A stretch of 64,000 nt of DNA from Microstegium vimineum. Taxonomy: Eukaryota > Streptophyta > Magnoliopsida > Poales > Poaceae. The translations under genes were made by a program, and so were the position numbers. The stretch spans positions 6,851,894 to 6,915,893 of the forward strand of contig CM039133.1 in NCBI GenBank assembly GCA_022036555.1, read 5' to 3'. The notes below the pieces were generated by a model. That model did no database searches. It saw only the letters and a program-made list of their open reading frames with translations, and was not told the origin of the DNA. Of the stretch, positions 47,701 to 59,852 are shown piece by piece (position 1 is the stretch's first letter; each line of letters starts with the position of its first letter).

Positions 47701-48298
47701 CAAAATTTGCCGATGGTGGCATCAAATTTACTTTAGCAATCACCACCTGGAAATCTTCTGATGACATTTGCACAGTTGGAGAAGACGTAGAGTAATGCAT
47801 GATAGGGATCATCGGCTGTGATTTCATTGCCGATGCCATGGAGACCTTCCAAGCTGAACTGTCTCCCTGCACCAGATTGGAACCAGCAGATGGATTTGGA
47901 GGCATACCGTATCCCCACCAGTTGGCGGGAGCTGGATGATTCTGGATAGCAGGTCCCGAGATTGCTGACGCCACTGGATCTGTGCTAAGCTTGGTGACGC
48001 TTTCAGGACTTGATCTTGGTGGTGTAGCCACATCGGTAGACGGATCCACAGGAGTGGAGGACACCATTGGAGCTGCTGATGGGTTTATAGATGCCGATCC
48101 AGGTTGATGATATGCTGGACCAACATACTGAGGTGCTTGTCCTTCTTTGAAAGATTGCATAACAGCATTGTACACAGTATTGGACAACACATTGGAGTGG
48201 CTAATTAATGCTTGATTTAAGGCAGAATTAACCATCTCTTGCAACTCACCAGGATTGGCATCAAACGTGACCTGTCGTGGCAACGGCAAGTCTTGCTT
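44757..48298 (-). pseudogene. gag: Gag and protease of A2
   Basis: Gag begins near 48289 (MPLPRQVTFDANPGELQEMV). The core spans about 46644-47402, split by TAG at 47034-47036 where A1 has CAG. The Cys/His segment and basic linker run over 45450-46600, with further TAGs near 46017 and 45577. The protease (MLVDGGASINIMPYIMF; GTYNLLLGRDWIH) is open and continuous at 44757-45449, better preserved than in A1. A leader frame (48299-48562) starts inside the LTR and ends in TAG. Confidence 0.88.
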
Positions 48299-48477
48299 CT
48301 AGATGGCTTCGCCGCTCCTGCTTAGGCTGAAGGACCTCAGATACAATTGTTTGTACTCCTCCATAGCCCGCTCCATAGCCAGATTTTGATCATCTTTCAG
48401 ATCGGCCTCGGAGACTTCAATGACGTTCCTCTGATTGACGTCAGTATGATCACCCATAGCAGATGTATTATTAGTCC

Positions 48478-48498
48478 CACCGGGTGTGCCAAAAGAGA
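48478..48498 (-). promoter_or_regulatory. Primer-binding region of A2
   Basis: Read on the minus strand from the LTR edge: tcttttggcacacccggtgg. TTGGCACACCCGGTGG sits a few bases inside the LTR, as expected for a tRNA primer-binding site of this group. Confidence 0.6.
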
Positions 48499-49426
48499 TG
48501 TTGACACAAAAAGCGTTAGGATCTGCGAACATCTCAGGCTTATACCTGAATTCGATATCCAAAGGTGTGCCAGTCGATTTGACCAGTTAATTGACAAGGA
48601 CGATAACTAGAACAAGATCTGAACGAGACAACGGCGATGCGCCCGGATGTCAAGGCTCAAACTTGATCAGGATAACTAGAGTAGAGCTGAACGAGATGAC
48701 AGCGATGTGCCCGGACGTCAAGGCTCAGATTGCTCAAACGCAGAACTTACAAGGGTTGACGGAGGTCGATGAGATGCAGCCCGTCGAAACTTGAAGAACT
48801 CGTAGATAGACTAAATCTAATGCGGTAAAGGTAAATTGCTGGTAAAGTAGATAAAAGAGTAATTGATTTGTTTGATATATGATTGATTTTTTTTCTCACA
48901 ACCCCTAAGTACATATTTATACTCCGGCAATAGGAGTTGTAGACAGACACGACTCGTACCTTTCCTAAACAAAACAAACTCCTATTTTAAAGGAAATAAC
49001 TAACTCGCGCAGGAGTCGGACTCAAACTTCTATAACAATACTGGTATGAGATCACCAGTTTCCTTATATCTTCTCTTCGATGAAACTTTCCACCGGCAGA
49101 CTCTTCAATCCGCAACTTCCTTCTATTGCCATCGGCAATCCCCTGCTGACGTCAAACGCCACGTCACCCTGTGCCCATCGACATCATCTCCTTATCGATA
49201 ATACCTTCCAATCGGCAACCCTTCACCTCCACTGGTAACTTGTCTTTACCAATTAACTCCTATCGGCAAGAATCGTCCAGCTTCCATCGGCAACAAACTT
49301 ATCCCTTTCGCAGCATTCACTCTCATCGGTAATATTGACCGATGACCTTCCGATGCCGATAGAAAACGGCTACCGATCAATGCAAGTCTTAGCACATTTG
49401 ACACATGCCGAAAAACAGTGTCAACA
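48499..49426 (-). repeat. 5' LTR of A2
   Basis: On the minus strand it starts TGTTGACACTG at 49426 and ends TTTTTGTGTCAACA at 48499 (928 bp). It matches the A1 3' LTR at both ends, around the TATA box (plus strand tatttata, 48914-48921) and in the scattered ATCGGCA words, but it lacks the regular array seen in A1. Confidence 0.9.
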
Positions 49427-49432
49427 CCCGTT

Positions 49433-49569
49433 GATGCGTAGATTATGTTAGTTTCCATGGTTCGCTCTGGTCTAAGACAGACTTTCGGCATCACCTCCGT
49501 GTTGTTCTCCGGATGCACACTCTGTCTCGGATCGGAGCGGAGCATGGAAACTGACATTATCTACGCATC
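49433..49569. repeat. Large imperfect inverted repeat (hairpin)
   Basis: The left arm 49433-49483 (gatgcgtagattatgttag start) pairs with the right arm 49519-49569 (ending attatctacgcatc). About 42 of 51 positions match by eye, with a loop of about 35 bases. It lies seven bases from the LTR edge of A2 and upstream of the CACTA transposase gene. Confidence 0.85.
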
Positions 49570-49690
49570 CGCGGGTGGGATTAGGACATATCCTCACCTA
49601 TTAGACAGTAGGTACGCTGTGCAGATGCATTTGCTGGTTATATTGCTCGCTTACATATGTATATGCTAGAGGAGGGAGAACCGTGATTGA

Positions 49691-52600
49691 ATGTACACGG
49701 GTCACGCTAGTTTGACCCCAGAGTGGATGACTAAGACTAATGCTTTCGTGGATCATTCATTAAGCGAGGCTGCTCATGGGTCCATTCGGATGTCATGTCC
49801 CTGCGTCAATTGTGACAGCCGTGTAAGAAAGACAAAGAAGGTTGTAGGGAAAGATCTTATCTTGTATGGATTCAGGACAAACTATACTTGTTGGATCTAC
49901 CATAGTGAAGCCAATCGTATTAGAGAGGAGGTGGTGAGACCACGTCTCGAGGCTTTTGATGGAGATGTCGGGGTTGTAGACTGGATGGATGACTTTCAGG
50001 AGGCACAGTTCGGTGAAGGATTTGAGGACGAGCCAGAGGATTCCGCAAAGGCATACTACGAGATGTCATCTTCGGCACAAAAACCCCTTCACGAACAGAC
50101 ACGAGTTTCACAATTGGATGTCATGGGACACCTAATGGCGTTCAAGTCGCAGTGTAGCATGAGTCGAGACAACTTCGATGCTATGTTGGCAATTTTTGGA
50201 TCTCTGCTTCCGGACGGTCACATTCTGCCGAAGAACTTGTATGAGTCACAGAAATTTCTTCGTGCACTTAAGATGTCGTATGAGCAAATCCATGCTTGTC
50301 CTAAGGGGTGCGTCCTATTTAGGAAATTGCACGAGAAAGAAAAACACTATCAGAAGTGCAAATCCTCTAGGTATTTGGTCGACCCAAGTGATGGTAAGAA
50401 GTCACAGCTTGGTATCCCCATGAAGGTCCTACGGTACCTTCCTTTTGTACCGAGGATCCAACGGTTGTTCATGACAGGAGTCCGCGAAACAGATGACACG
50501 GCACAAACATGGCAAAAGATACAAACCGGACAAGATGGTACACCCATCGGATGGCGATGCATGGAAACATTTTGATGACATGCATCATGGTAAAGTTGAG
50601 GAGGCTCGAAATGTATGTGTCGCGCTTGCAACAGATGGGTTCAATCCCTATGGAATGATGTCGGCCCCGTATACTTGTTGGCCCGTGTTCGTGATCCCCT
50701 CAATCTCCCCTCCCCCCCCCGGCATCTCGTTTCAACCCAAGAATGTATTCATGTCGCTGATAATTCCTGGACACCCGGGGAACAAGATGGGTGTGTTTAT
50801 GGAGCCTCTCATTGATGAATTGATGCTTGCTTGGGAAAATGGGGTACTGACATATGATCAATCCACAAAGAAGAACTTCACGATGCATGTGTGGTACCAG
50901 TACTCCTGCACGACTTCCTGGCGTATGGCATATTCTGTGCATGGTGTGTTCACGAGAAGTCCCCATGCCCATTATGCAAGAGAGCTATAAAGTTCTATCA
51001 TCTGAAGAAGGGTGGCAAGTTTTCTTCGTTCGACCTACATCGTCAATTCCTCCCACTTGACCATCCATTCAGACAAGATGTCAAGAACTTCAGGAAAGGG
51101 GTTCAAGTCACCGAACCTTCACCTCACATGATGACTGGTGTCGAGGTTCGTGCTGAGATAGAGGCTCTCAAAGATGATAAAACTACAAGTGGTTTTATTG
51201 GATATGGTTTGGAACATCAGTGGACTCATAAATCGGGCTTGACTAGGCTCCCTTATTTCGATGACATTCTTCTTCCACACAACTTTGATGTAATGCACAT
51301 AGAAAAGAATATCGTCGAGTCGCTTTTCGCAACACTCATGGACACAGAGAAGTCAAAGGACAACGTGAAGGCTAGATTGGACCTGGAAACGATTTGCCAT
51401 AGGCCAAAGAAAGTGATGAAGCCTCCTGGGCCCAGTAAGAAATGGAGAAGGACTCCGGTCGATTTCGTCTTAAAAAGGGACCAACGGAAGGAGGTCTTGA
51501 TGTGGATGCAGACGTTAATGTTCCTGGACGGGTGTGGGCGAATTTGAGTCAGGGAGTGAACTTGTCCACTATGCGGGTCTTAGGGATGAAGAGTCATGAC
51601 TACCACATATGGATTGAGCGACTCCTTACTGCGATGACCCAGGGATATGTGCCCGAGCATGTGTGGCGCGTGCTGGCAGAGTTGAGCTATTTCTTCCGCT
51701 AGCTTTGTGCTAAGGAGTTGTCTCGGGACGTCATTGCTGACTTGGAGAAAGTGGCACCTGTGTTGCTCTGCAAGCTAGAGAAGATCTTCCCACCTGGCTA
51801 CTTTGTGGCGATGCAACATATGATTTTGCACCTACCTTACGAGGCACGAATGTGGGGGCCCATGCAGGCCCGTTGGTGCTATATGATCGAGAGATGTCTA
51901 AAGATTCTTCAGAAAAAGTGTAGAAATAAAGCCAAAATCGAGGCTTCCGTGGCAGAGGCATTCATTCTGGAGGAGGTGTCAAACTTCACAACAATATACT
52001 ATAAGGATAGCCTTCCCAATGTGCATAATCCCCCACCTCGTTACAACGCGGATGAGAGTTCATCGAACCTCAGCCTTTTCAAAGGGCAACTCGGCAAGGC
52101 AAACGCACCGGGCACCAAGACCTTAAGGAATGATGAGTGGTGCATTATCATGCATTACGTGTTGTTGAACATTGACGAAGTGAAGCCTTATGTGCAGTAA
52201 GTTCTTAATGAACTTGTTACATACGTCGTCACTATCCTCCATGTATCCAACTTCCTTGTCTCTTGTTTTTTTCAGGGAATTTCTAAATATATACTGGAGA
52301 GGGAGTAGGGCTCCTTTCCCTCAAGAGGAAGATAGCCTTCTCAAACATGGTGAGCCTGATTTCATTTCCTGGTTCGATACGAAGGTACCTAGTTGAATCT
52401 TTGACATCTCACTTTGCTCCTACGAGCGACTAATGTAACGATCTATCCGGCCTCACCTTGCAGGCTCGCAAAGATAGGGACATGAATGTTGAGTTTAAAG
52501 GGCTCACGAAAGGGTTCGCCTATATGGTCAAGACATTCAATGTTTATGATGTGAATGGCTATCGATTTCACTCAAGAAACTATGAGGAGAGTCAGCCCAA

Positions 52601-53246
52601 TCGGAAAACCACAAATAACGGAGTTCGTATGCCCGACACTGATGAGCGCGACTACTACGGCATAGTAGAAGCCATATACGAGCTCTCCTTTGAGTGTCGC
52701 AAAGGTCCTAATCCAGTCATATTCAAATGCCATTGGTTTGATCCTAATGTCACGAGAACATCTCCTGAGATTGGACAAGTTGAAATTCGACAAGATTCTA
52801 TCTATCAAGGAGAGGATGTCTATATTGTGGCTCAACAGGCCATGCAAGTCTATTACCTCCCATGGGCGTGCCAAACAAACCCCAATCTTATGGGTTGGTA
52901 CCTTGTGCAGTTGGTATCGCCGCACGGTAAATTGCCTGTCCCAAACGATGAGGATTACCACTTTGACCCAAACGCAGAGGAGTTCTTTCAATCAGAGGGG
53001 CTAGAAGGGAGGTTTGACATAGACATGTTTTTGCTGATGGGCATGGAAGTTGACAATGACATTGATCGGGATGATGGAGATGAGGATGAGGGAGAAGAGG
53101 TTGAAGATGTGCAAGACTTACAAATGCTTGAGCGGTTACAGTTAGGCATTGGAAATGATGACAACGATGGAGATGAGGAAGAGGGAGAAGAGGTGCAATA
53201 TGATAGTGATGACAATACCTATGATCCAACAACTACCGATCATTAA
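49691..53246 (+). pseudogene. TNP2-like CACTA transposase (TNPD type)
   Basis: Domains in order: transposase-associated domain with CPCVNC (about 49795), TNP2 core (LPDGHILPKNLYESQKF; TDGFNPYGMMSAPYTCWPV; NKMGVFMEPLIDELMLAWE), DUF4218 (LEKIFPPGYFVAMQHMILH), then, after introns at about 52197-52274 and 52385-52463, DUF4216 (CHWFDPNVTRTSPEIGQVEI; VSPHGKLPVPND) and an acidic tail to 53246. Frameshifts fall near 50520 and 50985 and within 51440-51550; TAG at 51700-51702 falls where YFFRQLCAKEL is expected. The TNP2 family cuts and inserts CACTA elements; this copy cannot make a full protein. Confidence 0.9.
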
Positions 53247-53384
53247 CAATATTTCTAATTCATGTAATACTATATTATTATTATTATTATTGCAATTATC
53301 TTTGGTTCATTTTGCATATATTTATAAGTATTTGTAATTAATTGTGCTAATTGGTTTACTCTTTGAAATTGCAAGCACTCGACA

Positions 53385-55599
53385 AAATGCCTGGCGGAAG
53401 GGCTACACGTCGTTCACTCCACGACCTCTACACGATAACGCCCGCTTCTGCCGCGGAGCCAGCGGAGGCCGTAGCGCCCGCGGTGGAGACCTCACAGGCG
53501 AGGAGACCTCGCGGCCGACCCTGCGGCCAGGGCGGCCGCGGTGGCCGTGTGAGGCTGACTGTGCAGTCGGCTCCCACACCGGCCATGGACGAGGACCACC
53601 AGCCCATGGATGAGGACGACCAGGCGGCCAGGCTCCACACAGGCGGCAGTGACGCCCCAAAGCAGGAGGTAGGAGAGGGCTCTACCTCCTCGTCGACAGT
53701 CTGGTTGTGTGGGCCCGCGAGGCTCCCTCAGCGCCCGATCCTAGGTCCCCACTGCCCGGTGATTCGACCCGTGGGCGATGAGTAAGTATTATTTAAGTAC
53801 TATTTCATATGAAGTATTGAAAATCAAACTACAGACTAACATTTTTTGTTAATGACTCTTGCAACAACTGGGTAGTTGTGTCTGAATAGAGGGGTCATCA
53901 CATCAATAGCATTCTTGGCCTTCTGATTCGGCAGCACTACCCTGGACTAGTCGAGTACAACGGGGTGACGACGCCACCCTAGACGTGGGCCCAATTCTAC
54001 GCCGATGAGGACAGCGACCACGGATCCGTTGCAGGGCGGATCAAGCCTGAGTTCTGGGTGAGTCTTCATCGCACTAAATTTGTCAAAACTACGCATTCAT
54101 TGGTCGTTCTTGATATAATGAAATGATACATGATGTCTTTATGTAGGACTTCTTCACGTGCGAGCCAGGGCACGAGGACAAGGCGTCGCAAGTGCAGGAC
54201 AAGGTCTGCAAGGCTCGACTCGGGCACCTCTACCACGAGACGCGGCTCCAGTGCATTATCAACCACCACGTCGATGTCCTTGGTGAGAAAGTGCCGAAGA
54301 GCCAGCCCAGATCCATGACGCTCACCAGGGAGCAGTACCAGTTGGTAAGTATGAAACATCAATACTACCACCCTACATGATTGGTATATTCTGACGTTTC
54401 AATAACTTGATGACATGCAACGATGTCCTGATTGGTGCGCCAGACACCCCCTCTGCTGGGACGGTATTGTGGACAGGTGGCTCTCGCCCGAGTGGATGGA
54501 GAAGAGTCAGATCCATCGTGAGTGCCGCCTGCAGATGACTGGGACCGCACACCACCAGGGCAACCAGAGCCTCTCCCAGTACGCTTCGAACTGGATAATC
54601 TTCTTTATTTTTTTACACGTATCTTTATTTTTTTTATTATAACTCTTAATTCTCATTACTTCTAATCATCTTTATGTTTTCCTCGTAGTCTGGGTCGCAC
54701 CAAGGATAGGAGTGCAACGACTTCATGGCGTTCAGCCTGTCACACAAGGGCAAGGCGACGGACCCTGCGAACACCTACAACCCAGCGCACGGGCCCTAGT
54801 TGTACACCAACCCCAGCGCCCACAGCAAGGTTACCGAGTACATCTCGGCGGCTCGCCAGCGCCATGGGGAGGACTTTGATCCGGCCACTGAGCCCCTGGA
54901 TGCAGAGATCGTGATGAGGCTAGGAGGAGGGAAGCAGCACGGCCGCTATTGGATGGCGAACAGCGCGCTCGACTCCGCCTCTGTTCCCAACCTTGCGGAC
55001 ATTCGGGTAAGGAGCACGAGCTCGTCCCTCCCCATACGCCCTCGACAGCTGAGCTCACAGCAATAGATCTTGGATCTCACGGTTAGTACTCATTCATTGC
55101 TTTTACACATCTATCTTGCATTTGCATTGTTTAAAAATTGTTGGTGGCCTGTGAGCAGGCCAACGTGCGGAGGTTGGAGGCGGCGTAGGCGGCGGCGGAG
55201 GAGGCCCAAAGGTTGTAGAGGGAGGCTGTACAAGCCCAGAGGGCGGCCAAGGAGCAGAGGTTGCGGGACATGTTCAGCTTCATGGCCAGCCTTAGTGCAA
55301 TTCCAGGTGTGGTCGTGCCCGAGTCGCTTCTCGGCCCAGTTGTGGCTGTGGCTCCTCCACAGCCTCCTGTTTTCGGGACTCCGGTAAGTATGTCTGGTGG
55401 TTTATTCCTAGCACTTGTGAGAATTTCTTGTAGATACTCATTAATTGACTTCTTTTTGCAGCAAGTGTCTATGAGTTCGAACCCGACGGTTCAAGGCGGT
55501 GGTCCCTCTCCACAGCAGTGGTGGCCAACTAATACTCCTCCACAACCCGAGTTGCCAGATGGCTCTTCTTCATGGCACGACTGGTCAGGATGGCAGTAG
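53385..55599 (+). pseudogene. TNPA-like / Ptta-En-Spm transposase (Transposase_24 type), decayed
   Basis: It starts MPGGRATRRSLHDLYTITP at 53385 after the spacer that follows TNPD. The N-terminal part is Ala/Arg/Gly-rich. Later exons carry HINSILGLLIRQHYPGLVEY, DSDHGSVAGRIKPEFWD, RLGHLYHETRLQCIINHHVD, FMAFSLSHKGKATDPANTYN and RYWMANSALDSASVPN, the typical order of this family, then an Ala/Glu/Gln coiled coil (about 55170-55265) and a Pro/Gln tail ending WHDWSGWQ at 55599. TAGs at about 53887, 53979, 54797, 55186 and 55216 interrupt it. In working elements TNPA binds subterminal repeats. Confidence 0.82.
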
Positions 55600-55733
55600 G
55601 TACTTGTCCTTTGTCCATTTCCATGCCCCTCAGACTTGTATTAGACTTGGACTTGTGTTCGACTTAGACTTGTGACATATTCATAGCTATGTGATGGATT
55701 ATGGACTCTATGTGATGGATCTATGGACTCTAT

Positions 55734-57916
55734 AAGCAAAGTGACCAACTTGACCGCACTCAAAGCATCTTCTTGGCTTGTGCTTTGGCTTGTCATAGTT
55801 GTTGTTCATGGCTTTATTCTTGTGGTAGTTCCTTGCTTCAATCTTGACTTTGGCCTTCATCACTTGGTTCTCCTTGAACCCAATGTCGGTCTTGTCAGTC
55901 TTCATCACGGTGTTCATCAAGAGCTCACTTTGAAGGTTGTGGCCCTTGGTGAACTTCTCAAACCTAGTTGCAAGCTTGATCTTCTCATTTTTTGAGCTTT
56001 GCATTTTCTTCTCTAAGGGTGTTTATCAAGGTGGTTGCATCCTTGTCATCTTCTTTGGTCGGCTTGATGATGAGAGGCTTGTTAGCCTTGAGGTTGATGA
56101 GCTCTTCTTTGAGCTTTAAGTTCTCCACTCTCATATTCATGTAGTCATCATACTTTTCGGCCTCAACTACCTTCTTACCCTTGCACTTAGCATTTTGCTC
56201 ACTAGCAACTTCATCAAGCAAGTCCTCACAAGTGGTAGCTACATCAAGCTTAACACACGGGTTAATAGCAACATGTGTGGCAAGATCAAGAGTAAGCAAT
56301 TCATTTGCCATGACAAGAGTTCCATGTTCTTGCTTGACATTGTTATAGTCATCTTTTAGCAAGTTATACCTTGTGAAGAGCTCTTGTGATGACCTCTCAA
56401 GCTTATCATGTTTCTCATTAGCTTTCTTGAGTGAGGCTTTGAGCTCCCTAGTGCTAGATGAGAGAGATGTAATCTCAAGCTTCAAGTCATCATTAGCACT
56501 AGTCAAGGTGTCAAGCTTATCATGCAAGTTTTCTTGAACCTCTAGGAGTTTGTCATTTTTACCTTTGTACTTCCTTATGATGCTAGTGTATTTGTTGAAA
56601 AATTTAATTAGATCATCATATGAAGGTGTTTCATTGTCGCTATCACTATCATCATCACTATCCTCCTCATCCTCTACTTGTACCTTCTTGTCGCCTTTAG
56701 CCATGAGGCATAGGTGTGTAGAGGAAGAGCTCGGTGATGATGGAGGAGGTAGCGGTGGAGTAGAAGAACCGATCACCAATGCGGCAACCTTCTCATCTTC
56801 ACTCTCATCACCGGATGAGTCACTTGTATCTTCAATGTCGGTGAGCCAATCACCAACAATGTAAGCCTTGACATACTTCTTCTTCTTCTTGTGGAATTTG
56901 ATGTTCTTCTTCTTCTTGTAGGGCTTATCATTCTTCTTCTCCTCATCACTTGAGTTATCTTTGTTGCCCTTGTTATGCTTGTACTTGTTGAACTTCTTGT
57001 TCTTGTACTTGCCTTGCTTTTCTTCGGGGCAAGCATGAGCCAAGTGTCCAAGCTTGCCACAATTGTAGCAATCCATCTTGGAGAGGGGCTTCCTTGAAGA
57101 GCTTGTGAAGAATTTCTTCTTCTTTGAGTCAAATTTGACTCCATTCTTGTTTAGCCTCTTCAACATCTTGGTGGTCTTCCTCACCAATAGAGCAATGTTG
57201 TATTCATCTTCTTCACTTGAGCTCTCATAGGTCACTTGGAATTTGCATTTCTCCTTGGAAAATTCCTTGAGAGCCAAGTCCTTCTTCTCCTCCTTCTCTT
57301 TCTTCTTGGAGGAGGATGAGGAGCCACCATCACCAATCTTCATGTACATCTCATGAGCATTGATCTTGCCCAACACTTGTGTTGGTGTAGATGTTGAGAG
57401 ATCTCCTTGGTGAAGCACGGTGATGATGTTGCCATACTTGTCAATTGGCAACACACAAAGAATCTTGTGCACCATATCCGGCGTAGTCATTTGAGTGAGC
57501 TCAAGTCCATTCATTTCCTCTACAAGAATGTTGAGACATGAGTACATCTCATTAGCATTTTCATTTGAAGACATGGTAAAGGAATTTAGCTTAGCCATGA
57601 CCAAGTGGTAATGTTCCTCACGTTCACACTTGGTCCCCTCGTGTAGTGCACAAACGTTTGTCCAAACTTCATGTGTGGTTTTGCAATTCCGCACACGGTT
57701 GAACACATCCTTGCCAATGCCACGGAAAAGAATGTTCTATGCCTTGGCATTCTTCTTCTCAAAGAAGGGATCCTCGGCGAACACCGATTCGCCCAAGGTG
57801 GCGTCTTTGTGAACGCCGACATCCACGGCCTCAAGGTAGGCCTCCATCCGCACCTTCCAATAAGGAAATTCATCACCATCGAACATGGAAGGTGGTCCAT
57901 CCCCATGGGACATCTT
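55734..57916 (-). pseudogene. gag: Gag of a SIRE/Maximus-type Copia element, fragment
   Basis: On the minus strand it starts MSHGDGPPSMFDGDEFPYWK at the gap edge. It continues with the UBN2/gag core (TTHEVWTNVCALHEGTK; LNSFTMSSNENANEMYSCLN), a zinc knuckle CYNCGKLGHLAHAC (about 57040-57080), a long Lys/Asp-rich linker, a coiled-coil region of several hundred residues and a second knuckle CFECGQVGHFA. The homology stops at 55734, inside the second knuckle, where CACTA-flanking sequence begins. A frameshift at an A6 run lies near 55990 and another near 57720. No pol follows. Confidence 0.88.
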
Positions 57917-58016
57917 NNNNNNNNNNNNNNNNNNNNNNNNNNNNNNNNNNNNNNNNNNNNNNNNNNNNNNNNNNNNNNNNNNNNNNNNNNNNNNNNNNNN
58001 NNNNNNNNNNNNNNNN
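57917..58016. other. Assembly gap of 100 N
   Basis: It is exactly 100 N. It separates the Copia fragment from the metallothionein exon and may hide metallothionein exon 1. Confidence 0.98.
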
Positions 58017-58087
58017 TTGTTAGTTCGGATCACCGGCGGATTAATTAGCAAAAATATATATAATCAAAAAAAAATTGTCCTGTGCAG

Positions 58088-58268
58088 CAAGAAGTACCCT
58101 GACCTGGAGGAGAAGAGCACCGCCGCGCAGGCCACCGTCGTGCAGGGCGTCGCCCCGGAGAACAACAAGGCGGCGGTGCCTGGGTTAGAGATGGCGTCGG
58201 AGTCCGGCGAGACCGCCCACGGCTGCAGCTGCGGTGACAACTGCAAGTGCAGCCCCTGCAACTGCTGA
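58088..58268 (+). CDS. Type-1 metallothionein, last exon
   Basis: After an acceptor (ctgtgcag, 58080-58087) the exon codes for 59 residues starting KKYPDLEEKSTAAQATVV and ending GCSCGDNCKCSPCNC, stop at 58266-58268. The C-terminal CxC-x3-CxC-x2-CxC cluster and the long Cys-free spacer define plant type-1 metallothioneins. These are cytosolic proteins binding Cu, Zn or Cd through thiolates. In grasses this gene has two exons, with exon 1 carrying the N-terminal Cys cluster and the split Cys codon completed by the first base here. Exon 1 is not visible upstream; only about 70 bp of intron precede the exon before the gap. The exon itself is intact. Confidence 0.9.
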
Positions 58269-58749
58269 TCATATCCACGACCACCACCATGGGGAAGATC
58301 CATGAGATGCATGCTGCTGCTTACTGTATCTTTTGTGCCGGCGACGTACGGTACTAGCTACGTACACATCTGCGTCCTCTGTGTAAACTGGTTGCTGTTG
58401 AACGTACAATAAGGACGAGCTATCTATCTATCTGGCTCGCCAGCATGCATCTATGCGTCTTCCCCTTCTTGTATATGTGCCAGTGTCAGTGTGTGTGTGA
58501 GACAGCTTTGCTACCTCTCTGCTTGGCTACAGTGTAATCTTGTGCTCGATCATGTATATGTGTATGTGATGTGTGTACATGTTGGTCCGATCGTAGCATC
58601 GTTCCAGACTCTGCATACATCTCTATATGCATGATTGTTCCTCCATGGGTGATTAATTAATATATGGTAAAACTGCTCTGCTGTCTAATTATGTGTTTTA
58701 TTTACTTAACTGATTGAAACGAGTTCTAGCATCTTCAGTCACCTACTAA
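58269..58749 (+). other. Metallothionein 3' UTR and downstream DNA
   Basis: A polyadenylation-like gtacaataagga lies near 58403, and a tcta microsatellite near 58420-58435. No further gene up to the duplicated block is seen. Confidence 0.5.
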
Positions 58750-59207
58750 TTAGCAGGATCAAATTATCAGATTATATATATGTGACTGGAGGACAAGAAT
58801 ATTATTTTCACTCTGTGCTCGTTGTTGTATATATAATGGTATCATTTTAGGTGGTGCTATGTTGTTTTATCCCACATCTAGGCTCTTCTTCTTTTAAATA
58901 TAATCAACAATTCTGCCAGTCAGATTCTTGAAAAGAAAAAAAAAAGGGGGAATATTTCATTGTCACCAGAATTCACTTATTTCTTCATTTCTTCAGCACG
59001 CGTGCAGTCTGAACTTCAGAGGGAAAACGTATGTTTTAGACGCCACTTTATACCATCCTATTCATACGAATATAAATCCATTATGTATCTTGGAGATAGA
59101 GATGTTGGACCAATACCATTCGCCCAGTTGAAAGATAAATATTCTCAATTGTTAGGTATAAAGTAAAAAGGTGTTAATTAGGTTTAGTTCTACATCTAAT
59201 GAGGAGC

Positions 59208-59253
<46 letters not shown>
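59208..59253. repeat. (AT)n microsatellite
   Basis: About 22 uninterrupted AT units occupy the site where copy 2 instead carries a foldback-containing segment (62880-63042). Confidence 0.95.
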
Positions 59254-59255
<2 letters not shown>

Positions 59256-59616
59256 ATAGGATCAACTCTCGTATATCCAGATTTGTATTTTTTTTATTGA
59301 GTTAGACCCAAGGTCTTGGTTGGTTAATTTTGAACCTAGTGTGGTGTATACTGTAACACCTTAATTAGTGTGTTAGAAGTATGTAGTAGTTGATGGGTTT
59401 AGTACCACGTTGAAAGTTTAGGATGGTGAGACTTAAGATTGTTGGCAATATGCATGAGGCGCAGACCAAGAACTACTAATGCAGACCATAGAGATCTATT
59501 TATGAATATAGTACTCTCTCTGCTTTTTTTATATAAAAGTAGTTTTATTCCAAGTCAAACATTACTATCTTTAACCATCTATTTAAAAACAATAGTTTCA
59601 CAACATATAAATTATA

Positions 59617-59852
59617 CTCCCTCCGTCCCAAATTATAATACGTTTGACTTTTTTGACTCAAAGTTTGACCACTTGTCTTATTCAAAAAATTTGTGCAAAT
59701 GTAGTCAAATTCAAGTCATTCTTGAAGACCTTTTGTTAATAAACCAAGCTATGTCAAAAAAAAGTAATATTTTGTACAAATTTTTGAATAAGACGAGTGG
59801 TCAAACTTGGTGTCAAAAAAGTCAAACGTCTTATAAATTGAAACGGATTAAG
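59617..59852. mobile_element. Stowaway-like MITE
   Basis: The left end is CTCCCTCCGTCCCAAA. The right end, inverted, is a degenerate CTTAATCCGTTTCAA. TA duplications lie at 59615-59616 and 59853-59854. Copy 2 of the surrounding duplication has the empty site (attatagattatgaaag near 63410), which fixes the boundaries. Length is 236 bp; no coding capacity. Confidence 0.93.

Larger units (their letters stand above)
42817..49426 (-). mobile_element. Family A Gypsy element, copy A2, 5' half, broken by element B
   Basis: The minus-strand order is LTR (49426-48499), gag, protease, RT, RNase H, then an abrupt end at 42817 against the LTR of element B, at the position matching about 5569 in A1. The integrase, antisense gene and 3' LTR should lie beyond the other end of B but fall in or past the gap at 29928. 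Identity to A1 is high over gag and RT. Numerous stops show decay. Confidence 0.93.
49570..55733 (+). mobile_element. Decayed autonomous-type CACTA (En/Spm) element
   Basis: A TNP2/TNPD-type transposase gene is followed on the same strand by a TNPA-like gene, the two-gene plan of autonomous CACTA elements. Termini with CACTA are not seen: the left flank is the hairpin and A2 LTR, and the right side ends abruptly at about 55733 against Copia gag. Both genes are full of stops. Confidence 0.85.

Noticed and set aside
58928..59166. Two overlapping small frames in copy 1 of the duplication
   Set aside because: Copy 2 has frame-breaking differences in the same stretch, so neither frame is maintained.
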